Position numbers and translations under genes: made by a program. Shown here one piece after another: positions 1-8,293 of a DNA stretch of 64,000 bases. Within the stretch, counting starts at the first letter, position 1. Each line of letters starts with the position of its first letter. The DNA comes from Halomonas sp. TD01 (lineage in GTDB: Bacteria; Pseudomonadota; Gammaproteobacteria; Pseudomonadales; Halomonadaceae). The stretch lies in contig NZ_OV350343.1 in NCBI RefSeq assembly GCF_923868895.1, positions 868,001 through 932,000 on the forward strand, given 5' to 3'. The notes under the pieces were generated by a model, which saw nothing but the letters and a program-made list of their open reading frames with translations, was not told the DNA's origin and ran no database searches.

Positions 1-513
1 CATCGCCATCGCTTCGTGAACCTGCGGGTCGAAGGGTTCACCCTGAGGTTCAACGCTTTCCACGCCAAATTTATTCAATACGCCTAACTGCATTTTGAGG
101 GTCATGGAAACGCCCTCACGATGTACGTCAGAGGCTCCGTCTTCCATGCTCTCTAAGGCTTTTTCCAGACTATCAACAACGGGCAATAGCTCTTTAACAA
201 ATTTTTCTAAAGCAAATTTGCGCGCTTTTTCAGCTTCTTGCTCAGCCCGGCGACGCACGTTTTGAGCTTCAGCAGCGGCACGTAGCGCTTGGTCTTTAGC
301 TTCCGCCAAGCTCTGCTCAAGCTCCTCCACCTGAGCGGCCAGCATATCGGCTTCTGGGTTTCCCACTTCGCCTTCTAGCGCGGCATCTTCCTCGATTAAC
401 CCTTCCAGTTCGCCCTCGACCAGGCGCTCTTCAGCCGCTTGCTCGGTGACTTCTGCCTCTTGCTCTTGGCGGGCCAGCTCATCTTCTAATGGGGTTTGCG
501 GTTCTTTTGCCAT
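1..513 (-). CDS. grpE: GrpE nucleotide-exchange factor (3' end cut off by window)
   Basis: Cytoplasmic co-chaperone that drives ADP release from DnaK. The first 171 residues are visible, reading off the left edge in frame. They show an acidic Glu-rich N-terminus, a long coiled-coil helix (Ala/Glu/Arg-rich, around residues 60-100, containing [11 protein letters not shown]), then the conserved [18 protein letters not shown] segment and the FDPQVHEAM motif at the end. The ATG is preceded by AGGAG at a good distance. A sigma32-like promoter lies 80-110 bp upstream. Family identity is secure; the C-terminal beta domain is outside the window. Confidence 0.93.
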   Translation of the reverse strand, partial: MAKEPQTPLEDELARQEQEAEVTEQAAEERLVEGELEGLIEEDAALEGEVGNPEADMLAAQVEELEQSLAEAKDQALRAAAEAQNVRRRAEQEAEKARKFALEKFVKELLPVVDSLEKALESMEDGASDVHREGVSMTLKMQLGVLNKFGVESVEPQGEPFDPQVHEAMAM

Positions 514-594
514 GCCTAGCTCCTGAAAAATATGCAGCGGTGGCATTGACGGCCACCTCGGTTAAGTAACGAGTATTAACCACGTATGAACGCT

Positions 595-622
595 ATATGG
601 GGGCCATAAAAGCCATCTCAAG
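595..622 (-). promoter_or_regulatory. Heat-shock (sigma32-type) promoter for grpE
   Basis: On the minus strand CTTGAGA is followed after 13 bases by CCCCATAT, close to the sigma32 consensus CTTGAAA-N(11-16)-CCCCATNT. It lies 82 bp upstream of the grpE ATG and points at it, matching known heat-shock control of grpE. Confidence 0.7.
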
Positions 623-647
623 AGGGGCATTGAAGTGAGTTATAGAC

Positions 648-667
648 TACTGTATAAAACAACAATT
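648..667 (+). promoter_or_regulatory. LexA-like SOS box upstream of recN
   Basis: TACTGTATAAAACAACAATT has an intact left half (CTGTATAAAA) and one deviation in the right half (ACAA for ACAG) of the gammaproteobacterial CTGT-N8-ACAG site. recN is a classical SOS gene, and the box is about 50 bp upstream of its start. The imperfect half suggests weaker LexA binding. Confidence 0.6.
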
Positions 668-715
668 ATTGGATAAGTATCCAGCTTCTGTGCCGCACTG
701 CCTCAGGAGGCCTTA

Positions 716-2389
716 ATGCTTACGCAGCTAGCAATCCAAGATTACGCTATTGTCGACCGCCTTGAACTCGACCTAACCCGCGGTATGACGGCGATCACCG
801 GGGAAACTGGGGCAGGCAAATCGATTCTACTCGGTGCTCTTGGCCTATGTTTAGGTGAGCGTGCCGACGCCGGCAGTGTACGTCACGGACGTGAACGCAC
901 CGACCTTTCCGCTCGTTTTGATATTCAACACCTGCCCGCTGCCACTGAGTGGTTGACTGCTCGTGAGCTGCCTGCTGAAGAGTGCTTGCTGCGTCGTGTG
1001 GTCACAGCCAGCGGTCGCTCTAAAGCATGGATCAATGGCCACCCTGCCACCATCGCTGACCTAAAATCGCTGGGCGAACAGCTGATTCAAATCCACGGCC
1101 AGCATGCTCATCAGGCACTAATGCGTGAAGAAACTCACCTTGCCTTGCTAGATGATTATGCCGGGCTACGCGAGCGCAGCCAGCAATTGGCTGAAACGTT
1201 CCGCGAGTGGCGCAGCGCCCGTCGGCGATTAAAAAAGCTCAGCGAAGAAGGTAGCGAAGTTGAGGCAAAACGCCAGCTGTTGCGCTATCAAGTAGAGGAG
1301 CTAGATCAACTGGGATTAGCAGAGGGAGAGCTGCAAACGCTAGAAGAAGAGCAGCACACTCTGGCCCATGCGGAAGAGACACTGCGTGAAACCCAGTTTG
1401 CAGCCGACTGCTGCGCTAGCGATGAGGGCGGCGCCCTTTTGTTACTGAACCAAGCTTATACTCATTTAAGCGCCCTACCCGGTAGTGACAAAGGCACACT
1501 GGCCAATACTTTGGCCATGCTCAGCGATGCGCGCATTCAAGTGGAGGAAGCCTCCAGCGAACTTAGTCGTCTCGCCAGCACTACCGAGCTTGATCCAGAG
1601 CGCTTGGCCTGGGTAGAGGAACGTTTGGGCGACGTCCATCGTATTGCCCGCAAACACCACGTTGCTCCAGAAGAGATTTGCGCACTGCATGCCCAGCTCA
1701 GCCAGGAAGTCGAACTTCTAGAGGCCAGCGACGACGACTTGGAGTCGCTAAGCAACCAAGTCGCCGAATACCGCGAGCGCTATCGCAGTGATGCCAAACA
1801 ACTAAGCGAAGCGCGACAAAAGGCTGCCGTTCGCTTAGGCAAAGAAGTGCAACAACAGCTGGGTTTCCTGGCCATGGGTAAAGCACGCTTTGAAGTCGAC
1901 GTTACTCCGCGTGAAACGCCTACACCGGAAGGCCTGGACCACGTCCACTTCCTGATTAGCGCGAACCCAGGTCAGCCCGCCAGGCCGTTAACCAAAGTGG
2001 CGTCGGGCGGTGAGTTATCGCGCATCAGTCTTGCCATTCAGGTGGTGGCCGCCTCCCACTCCACTATTCCCAGCCTAGTCTTCGATGAAGTGGACGTGGG
2101 TATCTCGGGAGCGACGGCCGAAATTGTTGGTCAATTGCTACGTAAGCTCGGCGAAAACGGTCAAGTAATGACCGTCACCCACCTGCCCCAGGTGGCTGCA
2201 CAGGCGCATCAGCACCTGCATATTGAAAAACGCGCCAAACGGGATAGCACGCTGACTCATATGGCGCTGCTGGATGAGCACGGTCGGATTAGTGAACTCG
2301 CCCGCATGCTAGGCGGTGTAACCCTGTCTGATCAAACACTCGCCCACGCCAGAGAAATGCTTCACGCTAGCCAGCGACCTCCGCACTAA
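716..2389 (+). CDS. recN: DNA repair protein RecN
   Basis: SMC-like ATPase that acts on double-strand breaks in recombinational repair. The 557 residues are the usual RecN length. Walker A is GETGAGKS (residues 29-36), a long central coiled coil covers roughly 160-370, the ABC signature ASGGELSRISLA is near 425, and Walker B/D-loop VFDEVDVGISG is near 465. The ATG has AGGAGG 5 bases upstream. It is divergent from grpE and convergent with fur, with a shared terminator. SOS induction is suggested by the upstream LexA-like box. Confidence 0.96.
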   Translation: MLTQLAIQDYAIVDRLELDLTRGMTAITGETGAGKSILLGALGLCLGERADAGSVRHGRERTDLSARFDIQHLPAATEWLTARELPAEECLLRRVVTASGRSKAWINGHPATIADLKSLGEQLIQIHGQHAHQALMREETHLALLDDYAGLRERSQQLAETFREWRSARRRLKKLSEEGSEVEAKRQLLRYQVEELDQLGLAEGELQTLEEEQHTLAHAEETLRETQFAADCCASDEGGALLLLNQAYTHLSALPGSDKGTLANTLAMLSDARIQVEEASSELSRLASTTELDPERLAWVEERLGDVHRIARKHHVAPEEICALHAQLSQEVELLEASDDDLESLSNQVAEYRERYRSDAKQLSEARQKAAVRLGKEVQQQLGFLAMGKARFEVDVTPRETPTPEGLDHVHFLISANPGQPARPLTKVASGGELSRISLAIQVVAASHSTIPSLVFDEVDVGISGATAEIVGQLLRKLGENGQVMTVTHLPQVAAQAHQHLHIEKRAKRDSTLTHMALLDEHGRISELARMLGGVTLSDQTLAHAREMLHASQRPPH

Positions 2390-2430
2390 GCACTTTTTCA
2401 ATCGCCAAACGTTAGCAAACACCAAAACCA

Positions 2431-2487
2431 TAAAAAACGCCCCCAGGGCGCGAATGAATCATCACTCGCACCCTGGGGACGTTTTAT
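2431..2487. terminator. Bidirectional terminator between recN and fur
   Basis: A long imperfect inverted repeat (arms around ACGCCCCCAGGGCGCGA and its complement) is flanked by an A-run on the left and a T-run on the right. It can therefore end transcription from both convergent genes. Confidence 0.85.
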
Positions 2488-2496
2488 TTAGCGCGA

Positions 2497-2949
2497 CTAT
2501 TTTTTGTTTGTGGGGCCGCTGTCCTGTCGCGTTACGTCCGACCCACGGGGGCGTACGTAAAGCACCAGGGCATGGTCCACAAGTTCATAGCCGTGCTCTT
2601 CGGCGATCTCTTGCTGACGACGCTCGATGATTTCATCGACGAACTCAATGATTTCACCACTTTCTAAACACACCATATGGTCGTGGTGGTCTTCTTGAGT
2701 CATCTCGAACACCGCATGGCCACCATCAAAATTATGACGGATCACCAATCCTGCTGACTCAAACTGAGTCAGCACGCGGTACACGGTAGCCAAGCCAACA
2801 TCCTCACCCGCATCAATCAGTGTTTTGTACACTTCTTCTGCGCTAAGGTGGTGTTGACCCGAAGCATTTTCGAGAATCTGCAGGATCTTGACGCGCGGCA
2901 GGGTCACTTTCAGCCCGGCTTTGCGCAGTTCATGGTTCTGATCGGCCAT
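2497..2949 (-). CDS. fur: Ferric uptake regulator Fur
   Basis: Fe2+-dependent transcriptional repressor of iron uptake genes. The 150 residues comprise an N-terminal winged helix (LKVTLPRVKILQIL, then AEEVYKTL and GLATVYRVLTQFE) and a C-terminal dimerisation/metal domain with EDHHDHMVC. The frame stays open 26 codons further upstream, but the ATG giving MADQNHELRKAG matches the family start and has GAAGAG upstream. It is divergent from bamE with about 70 bp between them. Only one Cys is obvious in the metal region, so the structural zinc site may differ from E. coli Fur. Confidence 0.95.
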   Translation of the reverse strand: MADQNHELRKAGLKVTLPRVKILQILENASGQHHLSAEEVYKTLIDAGEDVGLATVYRVLTQFESAGLVIRHNFDGGHAVFEMTQEDHHDHMVCLESGEIIEFVDEIIERRQQEIAEEHGYELVDHALVLYVRPRGSDVTRQDSGPTNKK

Positions 2950-3021
2950 GGTTGCTCTTCGCAGTAACAGGTTAGGTCGGGTATGATCGACCGAAACCAC
3001 GATAGTGAAGAATAGGCTCAA

Positions 3022-3492
3022 ATGCAAAAATTGACTCGTATCATTACTCTTTCCGTTGCCCTAACCGTTGTTAGCGGCTGCAGCTACGTTGGCGTTTACA
3101 AGCGTGACATCCCCCAGGGCAACTTGGTGACCGAAGAAATGGTCAGCCAATTACAGCCAGGAATGACCCAAGAACAAGTTACTTATGTAATGGGTCGCCC
3201 GCTGCTGGAAGCCCCCTTTGACACACGGGAGTGGGATTACGTTTATCGTCTTGATAAAGCATACGCGGGTGTCGAACAGCGACGTGTGACCCTCACGTTC
3301 GACAACGCAGGGCGTTTAGTAAACGTTGAACAACAAGGTGATTTCTCTGGTGATCTGCCGATCAGCAGAGATACCGGTGCAGGCCCTGCAACAGAAACAG
3401 CAGACCCAATCACCGGCATCGCTACTCCTAGTCAGCGAGCACCGACGCCAGCAAATGCGCCAGCGCCTCAGCCAGTGATGTCTTCCGAGTAA
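3022..3492 (+). CDS. bamE: Outer-membrane assembly lipoprotein BamE
   Basis: Small lipoprotein subunit of the BAM complex that inserts beta-barrel proteins into the outer membrane. It has a signal peptide with lipobox VSGC (Cys about residue 20), then the SmpA/OmlA fold with GMTQEQVTYVMGRPL and FDTREWDYVYRL. Residues after about 115 form a Pro/Ala/Thr-rich tail that is probably disordered. The fur-bamE divergent arrangement is common in gammaproteobacteria. A possible -10 (TATGAT) lies at 2982-2987. Confidence 0.94.
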   Translation: MQKLTRIITLSVALTVVSGCSYVGVYKRDIPQGNLVTEEMVSQLQPGMTQEQVTYVMGRPLLEAPFDTREWDYVYRLDKAYAGVEQRRVTLTFDNAGRLVNVEQQGDFSGDLPISRDTGAGPATETADPITGIATPSQRAPTPANAPAPQPVMSSE

Positions 3493-3493
3493 T

Positions 3494-3805
3494 TTACTCG
3501 CCTTTGGCTTGACGCTTTGCCCGCTCCAGGCGGGCAGCTTTGGGGTCTATCTCTAATGGGCGATATACCTCAACGCGGTCGCCTGGACGCAGTACCTCTT
3601 TTTCAGGCTGGCGTAGCGCTTTACCAAAAATCCCTAGCGGTGCCTGCTCAAAGGTGTCACTGGGGATCTCGGGAAACAGACTTGGAAGGTCTGCCATCAT
3701 GACGGCTTGACGCGCAGTCGTACCTTGATGCGCCTCTAAGGCCACTAGGCGCTGTTTGTGCGGCAAAGCAAAGGCTACCTCCACCGCAAACGTATCAGCG
3801 GCCAT
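3494..3805 (-). CDS. rnfH: RnfH-family ubiquitin-fold protein
   Basis: Small beta-grasp protein (UPF0125/RnfH family) with no settled biochemical role. The frame is open further upstream, but the start giving MAADTFAVEVAFALPHKQR matches the family and overlaps the ratA stop by 11 bp, the standard ratA-rnfH arrangement. The typical motif GDRVEVYRPLEIDPKAARLERA lies near the C-terminus. It is translationally coupled to ratA and ends 2 bp from the convergent bamE stop. Confidence 0.9.
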   Translation of the reverse strand: MAADTFAVEVAFALPHKQRLVALEAHQGTTARQAVMMADLPSLFPEIPSDTFEQAPLGIFGKALRQPEKEVLRPGDRVEVYRPLEIDPKAARLERAKRQAKGE

Positions 3806-4229
3806 AACGCTCGTCAGCGCGTTTAGTGAAGGCATCGACAAGCTGCCCTGCAATTTGCTGGAATAATTTGCCAAACGCCATGCTAAGCAAGCGATTGGCA
3901 AACACAAACTCCATTTCCAAGCTGACTTTGCAGGCGTCCTCCCCCATGGGGATAAACAGCCAACGCCCTTTAAGCTGCTTGAACGGCCCTTTTACTAACG
4001 ACAGCTCAATCCGCTCAGGTGCATATAAATCATTTCGAGTAGTGATTGTTTGTTCCACACCCGCACGTCCAAGGGTCATCTCGCCGATCAGATGTTCCTC
4101 GTCATGCTCTAGCAGGCGCGCACGGCGACACCCCGGCAGGAACTCGGGATAGCGTTCGAAGTCATTAACCAGATCGAACATTTGTTGGGGGGTGTGCCGC
4201 ACCAAGGCGGTACGATTAACGGTTGGCAT
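3795..4229 (-). CDS. ratA: RatA/PasT-type START-domain protein
   Basis: Polyketide cyclase/START-fold protein of the RatA (PasT, Coq10-like) family, which has been linked to ribosome association, stress tolerance and quinone function. 144 residues. The start at MPTVNRTALV is preferred because GGAGAGG precedes it; the frame is open 10 codons further up. Family landmarks are QQMFDLVNDFERYPEFLPGC and the C-terminal helix AFGKLFQQIAGQLVDAF. It is transcribed with rnfH and is divergent from smpB. Confidence 0.9.
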   Translation of the reverse strand: MPTVNRTALVRHTPQQMFDLVNDFERYPEFLPGCRRARLLEHDEEHLIGEMTLGRAGVEQTITTRNDLYAPERIELSLVKGPFKQLKGRWLFIPMGEDACKVSLEMEFVFANRLLSMAFGKLFQQIAGQLVDAFTKRADERYGR

Positions 4230-4355
4230 TGACCTCTCCGCTGACTTCACAGTGCCCAAAGCGTATCATGGGAAACATTTTTGTAGACCTAGAATGGTAT
4301 CACGCCTCCCCACATAACGAAGGGGGTGCTACTGACAGATCAACGATGAGGTTCC

Positions 4356-4847
4356 ATGGCCACTAAGAAAGGTAACAGTAAGGGCCCTAGCAGCAGCGTT
4401 ATTGCCCAAAACAAGAAAGCTCGGTTTGAGTACCATATCAACGAAACCTTAGAAGCAGGTTTGGTACTCGCGGGCTGGGAAGTTAAAAGCCTTCGCGCTG
4501 GTAAAGCACAGCTTACCGACACCTATATTTTGGTTCGTAACGGCGAGGCTTTTTTACTAGGTAGCCATATCATGCCGCTTAATACGGCAAGCACTCACGA
4601 AATTGCTGACCCGACGCGCACGCGTAAGTTGCTTCTGCACCGTAAGGAAATTGCCAAAATTTTCTCGGTGACTCAGGACAAAGGCCACACTTGCGTTCCG
4701 CTCAAACTCTATTGGAAACGCAATAAGGTGAAGTGTGAGCTTGCGCTGGTGACCGGCAAACAGCTACATGACAAGCGCGCCACCGAAAAGGATCGCGACT
4801 GGAGCCGTCAGAAAGGTCGGATAATGCGGGAACATAACAAGGCATAA
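4356..4847 (+). CDS. smpB: SsrA-binding protein SmpB
   Basis: tmRNA partner for trans-translation, placing the tRNA-like domain in the empty A site of stalled ribosomes. 163 residues. It has the expected start region [13 protein letters not shown], then [18 protein letters not shown], the RKLLLHR segment and the basic C-terminal tail [19 protein letters not shown] that becomes helical on the ribosome. It lies 45 bp upstream of ssrA, so both trans-translation partners are adjacent. Confidence 0.97.
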   Translation: MATKKGNSKGPSSSVIAQNKKARFEYHINETLEAGLVLAGWEVKSLRAGKAQLTDTYILVRNGEAFLLGSHIMPLNTASTHEIADPTRTRKLLLHRKEIAKIFSVTQDKGHTCVPLKLYWKRNKVKCELALVTGKQLHDKRATEKDRDWSRQKGRIMREHNKA

Positions 4848-4861
4848 CTGGTCAATTGGCT

Positions 4862-4883
4862 GTGAGCACGTTAGAATGCTCAC
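4862..4883. other. Short inverted repeat between smpB and ssrA
   Basis: GTGAGCA and TGCTCAC form a 7-bp stem over an 8-base loop just before tmRNA. The loop and right arm contain TAGAAT, a possible -10 for ssrA, so the repeat may be a weak smpB terminator, an operator, or both. No T-run follows. Confidence 0.35.
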
Positions 4884-4892
4884 CTGTAGTTA

Positions 4893-5271
4893 GGGGGCGA
4901 CATGGTTTCGACGCCGGTGACAACCCTTGCGGTGCATGCCGAGAGCGTGATGTATCTCGTAAATCCCACATCACGAAAAATAGTCGCAAATGACGAAAAC
5001 TACGCTCAAGGCGCGCTAGCAGCTTAAACACTGTTAGCTTCTTGTCTGGCCCAAAGGTGATGTGCCTATTCATCACTGATGGGATACGAGCTAAAGCTGA
5101 TAGGACCGCGGTTGGTGGTGTCTTCTCATCAATCGTTAAACTTAGAAGGCTCGCGTGGCTGAATCCTGATCGTCGGAGTCAGTTGCGTTAAAGCAAATGA
5201 CGAAATCTAAGCATGTAGAGCCAATAGGCGCGTGCTGGCGGACGCGGGTTCAATTCCCGCCGCCTCCACCA
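4893..5271 (+). ncRNA. ssrA: Transfer-messenger RNA (tmRNA)
   Basis: One-piece tmRNA, 379 nt. The 5' GGGGGCG pairs with 3' CGCCTCC, followed by ACCA encoded in the gene. The D-arm-like CATGGTTTCGACG and the T-arm GGTTCAATTCCC are both clear. The tag reading frame lies at 4986-5027 and encodes ANDENYAQGALAA followed by TAA, ending in the LAA-type signal recognised by ClpXP-class proteases. SmpB is encoded immediately upstream. Confidence 0.97.
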
Positions 5272-5288
5272 GACACCCCTACAAATCA

Positions 5289-5310
5289 AGCACCTACGGG
5301 TGCTTTTTTT
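5289..5310 (+). terminator. Rho-independent terminator of ssrA
   Basis: AGCACC-TAC-GGTGCT hairpin followed directly by a run of seven T, 17 bp after the tmRNA 3' end. Confidence 0.88.
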
Positions 5311-5400
5311 GTTTCTGTAAGTTGGTTAGCCCCGCTCTCCAAACGCCGCACTTTCCCCGGAGCTAACCACGTTGTAGCGCTAGGTTCTTGAGCAATTGAT

Positions 5401-5423
5401 TTATTGTTATAATATAACATATC
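5401..5423 (+). promoter_or_regulatory. Zur-like zinc-regulator operator
   Basis: GTTATAATATAAC (5406-5418) is a perfect palindrome and matches the centre of the gammaproteobacterial Zur box, GTTATANTATAAC. Flanking bases extend it to about 23 bp. It lies 40 bp upstream of a His-rich secreted protein, where it would cover the promoter. Fur-family boxes are related, but the TATAATATA centre favours Zur. Confidence 0.7.
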
Positions 5424-5463
5424 ATTAACTGCGATTAATTCTAACGCTTAAGGGAATACACCT

Positions 5464-6780
5464 GTGTCACGCTCCTTATTTCTGCTTACACCGCTTGCCA
5501 CTGCTCTGTTTATTAGCTCCTCTGCCTATGCAGATGATCATCATCATGGGCACGACCACGGCCATGATCATTCTGGTCATGCTCATGAGCACGACGCCTA
5601 TGAACATAGCAATTATGAACATAGCGACGCTGAAAACAGCATCAACGTTTCCTTAGTTGTGGAAGGCATCTACCACAATCGTTTTTCAGGAGATGCAAAC
5701 TCGCCTGCAGGTTTTAGCCATGGGCACGAAAGCGGTCACGATCATGAAGAAGAACACGACCACAGCAGCCATAGCCATGATCTCGACAATGGATTTAACC
5801 TGGGACACTCTGAAGTTGCCATCGAAGGGCAAACCGCCCACATTGAGGGCAAGGCCGTTGTTTCGCTAACAGAAGACGATATCACGCTGGAAGAGGCTTT
5901 TATTGCGACGCGTACGCTGCCTAACGGGCTGCGCTTACAAGCCGGTAAATTTCTTTCTGATATAGGCTACATCAACAGCCGACACCCTCACGCTTGGGAT
6001 TTTGTTGAGCGCCCACTGGTCAATGAGTATTTGTTTGGAGAGCATGGTCTGCTCGATACAGGCCTACAACTAACCTGGTCACCCAACAGCACCTGGACGT
6101 TGGGTAGCGAGCTGTTTCAAGGCGAGGGAGAAGGCTTCAGCCGCTTTGATGAAGGGGGCTATGAAGATCGCACCAGTGGCCCTCGCGTGGGCACGCTCTT
6201 CGCTAAATACCGCCCAGATCTCGGTGCGAATAAACAGCTAACGCTGGGAACGTCTGCGGGCATGAACCGTCAGTATGTGCGTGTCGATGATCATGGCCAC
6301 CACGCCCATACTGCTGAAGGCGACAACTGGTTTGCAGGCTTAGATGCACGGTTTAACTACGATGCGGAGCAGCCCGGCTACCAGGGCAACTGGCAACTAG
6401 GTGCGGAATACTTCTATAGCGAACGTGACTTGCAGGAGCATGTGCAACACCATGATCACTTCCATGCACACGATCACTACACTGAGCAACAAGATGGTGC
6501 TTACATCGACGCTATTTACGGTCTTGCTCCACGCTGGGAAGTCGGTCTTCGCGCAGAGGCATTAGGGTTAACCAATAAGGTGATGGGCACTCATCCTACC
6601 GCGATCGTTTCAGAGGAAACTTCGTGGCGACAAAGCGCGCAGCTTACTTGGCATGTGCGCGATAACATGTTCGTGCGCACGCAACTGACTCGCGAAGACT
6701 TTGCAGGGCATGATGAACAGTGGGTAGGAATGGTTCAGTTCAACGCAACGTTTGGCAGTCATGCAGGACATAATCACTAG
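5464..6780 (+). CDS. His-rich, probably zinc-regulated outer-membrane beta-barrel protein
   Basis: 438 residues with a cleavable signal peptide (SSSAYA followed by DDHHH), then two dense His/Asp/Glu stretches (about residues 25-60 and 83-110) typical of zinc-binding tracts. The remainder alternates polar and aromatic residues as in beta strands (GLRLQAGKFLSDIGYIN; WTLGSELFQGEGEG), and a strand-like segment (VGMVQFNATFG) precedes a last His-rich tail. There is no TonB plug or TonB box, so it is more porin-like than receptor-like. It starts at GTG with AAGGGA upstream. With the Zur-like operator, the likely job is zinc capture or passage across the outer membrane under zinc limitation; that role is inferred. 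Confidence 0.72.
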   Translation: MSRSLFLLTPLATALFISSSAYADDHHHGHDHGHDHSGHAHEHDAYEHSNYEHSDAENSINVSLVVEGIYHNRFSGDANSPAGFSHGHESGHDHEEEHDHSSHSHDLDNGFNLGHSEVAIEGQTAHIEGKAVVSLTEDDITLEEAFIATRTLPNGLRLQAGKFLSDIGYINSRHPHAWDFVERPLVNEYLFGEHGLLDTGLQLTWSPNSTWTLGSELFQGEGEGFSRFDEGGYEDRTSGPRVGTLFAKYRPDLGANKQLTLGTSAGMNRQYVRVDDHGHHAHTAEGDNWFAGLDARFNYDAEQPGYQGNWQLGAEYFYSERDLQEHVQHHDHFHAHDHYTEQQDGAYIDAIYGLAPRWEVGLRAEALGLTNKVMGTHPTAIVSEETSWRQSAQLTWHVRDNMFVRTQLTREDFAGHDEQWVGMVQFNATFGSHAGHNH

Positions 6781-6800
6781 CTAAATGGCGATGATAAAGA

Positions 6801-6826
6801 GCCCGTCTCATATTTATGAGACGGGC
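6801..6826 (+). terminator. Terminator-like hairpin after the His-rich protein gene
   Basis: GCCCGTCTCA and TGAGACGGGC form a perfect 10-bp stem extended by TA/TA over a short loop. It is followed by GCCCCC rather than a T-run, so termination strength is uncertain. It sits between convergent genes. Confidence 0.6.
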
Positions 6827-6858
6827 GCCCCCTTGCTTGCACCACTGCATGACGTCAA

Positions 6859-8121
6859 TTAACCACCAGCCAACGTGAACCGCGATGCGCTGAAAGGACT
6901 AATATTCAACTGACTATCACGACCTTGCAGCATGTCGGCTACCAAGCGCCCCGTCGTGGCGCCTATTGTTAGCCCCAATTGCCCATGACCAAAAGCCATC
7001 GCCACGTTTTCAAGCAATGGCGACTTATCAATCACAGGCTTGGTGTCTGGCAAGAAAGGACGCCAGCCAGCGCCAAACTCCATACCTGCCGTATTCAGCG
7101 ATGGCAGTATCGTCTTGGCTTTTTCAAGAATGATCTCCGCGCGTTTGAAGTTCGGTTCAGCATGATTGCCAGCGAATTCAATCGTGCCGCCGATCTGTAG
7201 TCCTCGCTCCATAGGAATCAGACCAAAGCCGCCGTCAGCATAAAAAGTGGCGTGGGTTAAGTCGACACCAGGGTTGGGTAGCAATACCTGATAGCCGCCG
7301 ACCTTAATCAACGGCACCTTAATGCCCAGTGTTTCAAAAAACGCCGAACTTCCGTTGCCAGCGGCGACCACCACCTGCTCAGCTGGCTGCATCTCACCGC
7401 TAGCCAATGTCACACCAACGGCACGACTCCCCTGGCTCTCGATGCGCGCCACACTCCCCTGAACAAGTGTGCCACCCTGCTCTACAAAGCTATGGGTGAG
7501 TTCGGTGAGGAAGGTTTCGGTATCGCACACCGTACGCCAATCCGACAGCAACAAACCGTGAGAAAAACGTCCCGCTAACGCCGGCTCCATGGCGGCAATC
7601 TGTTCGGCATTTAGCGTTTCGGAAACAAACCCTAGCGCGCGGCGTAGCTCTACATAAGTTTGCTCATGGGCCAGCCCAGCCGCATCGTCAAACAGTTCAA
7701 GGGTTGGATGGTGGCCAATCAGATCGTCACGGCGGCACTTCGCTAATAAGGGTTCATAATCCTGAAAGGCGCAGCGCGTTAAGGACGCTAACTCATGGGC
7801 AATAGTGTCGATACGCGAACGCCGCGCATGGGTCATAAAACGCAGCATCCAAGGCAGCAGTCCTGGTAATGCCGATGGCCGCAGTGCCAGCGGCCCCTTT
7901 TGATCCAGCAACCACCCTGGCACTTTTTTAATAATACCTGGCTTGGATTGGGGAATAATTTCGCTAACCGCTATCTGCCCGCAGCTCCATTTAGCGGTAC
8001 TATCACCAGCCATAGCAGGCTCTATGAGCATTACGTTAAGCCCTTCTTTTTGCAGATATAGGGCACAGCAAATACCAACGATTCCGCCACCGATTACCAC
8101 GGTTGGATGCGTTGTCGTCAT
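6859..8121 (-). CDS. DadA-like FAD-dependent amino-acid oxidoreductase
   Basis: 420 residues. Flavin enzyme of the DAO/DadA family, oxidising a D-amino or secondary amino acid to a keto/imino acid. The N-terminal dinucleotide fold is VVIGGGIVGICCALYLQ, and the FAD-family C-terminus reads FGHGQLGLTIGATTGRLVADML. The start at MTTTHP has a perfect AGGAGG upstream; the longer frame of 25 extra codons lacks one. It is downstream of an NhaC-type antiporter on the same strand but separated from it by a terminator. The substrate (D-alanine, hydroxyproline, glycine or sarcosine) cannot be read from sequence. Confidence 0.82.
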   Translation of the reverse strand: MTTTHPTVVIGGGIVGICCALYLQKEGLNVMLIEPAMAGDSTAKWSCGQIAVSEIIPQSKPGIIKKVPGWLLDQKGPLALRPSALPGLLPWMLRFMTHARRSRIDTIAHELASLTRCAFQDYEPLLAKCRRDDLIGHHPTLELFDDAAGLAHEQTYVELRRALGFVSETLNAEQIAAMEPALAGRFSHGLLLSDWRTVCDTETFLTELTHSFVEQGGTLVQGSVARIESQGSRAVGVTLASGEMQPAEQVVVAAGNGSSAFFETLGIKVPLIKVGGYQVLLPNPGVDLTHATFYADGGFGLIPMERGLQIGGTIEFAGNHAEPNFKRAEIILEKAKTILPSLNTAGMEFGAGWRPFLPDTKPVIDKSPLLENVAMAFGHGQLGLTIGATTGRLVADMLQGRDSQLNISPFSASRFTLAGG

Positions 8122-8230
8122 TATTATCCTCCTGGTTCTATTCAGGCATGCCTGCAAGCAAACCCAAGGCGCTAGTGATTCAGCTGCCGGCAGCAAAGCT
8201 TTAAAAAATACCTAGCTCAATAAAGACAAA

Positions 8231-8256
8231 CACCCCGCCTTTAGCAGGTCGGGGTG
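8231..8256 (-). terminator. Terminator of the nhaC-type gene
   Basis: On the minus strand CACCCCG...CGGGGTG (with inner ACC/GG pairing) is followed by TTTGTCTTTATT, 38 bp past the stop codon of the antiporter gene. Confidence 0.8.
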
Positions 8257-8293
8257 CTGTCTCATCGGGAAAGCACGTAACGGATAGTGACGA

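Noticed and set aside
5197..5391. 64-residue frame beginning MTKSKHVEPIGACWRT
   Set aside because: Lies in the 3' part of tmRNA and its terminator; a common false gene.
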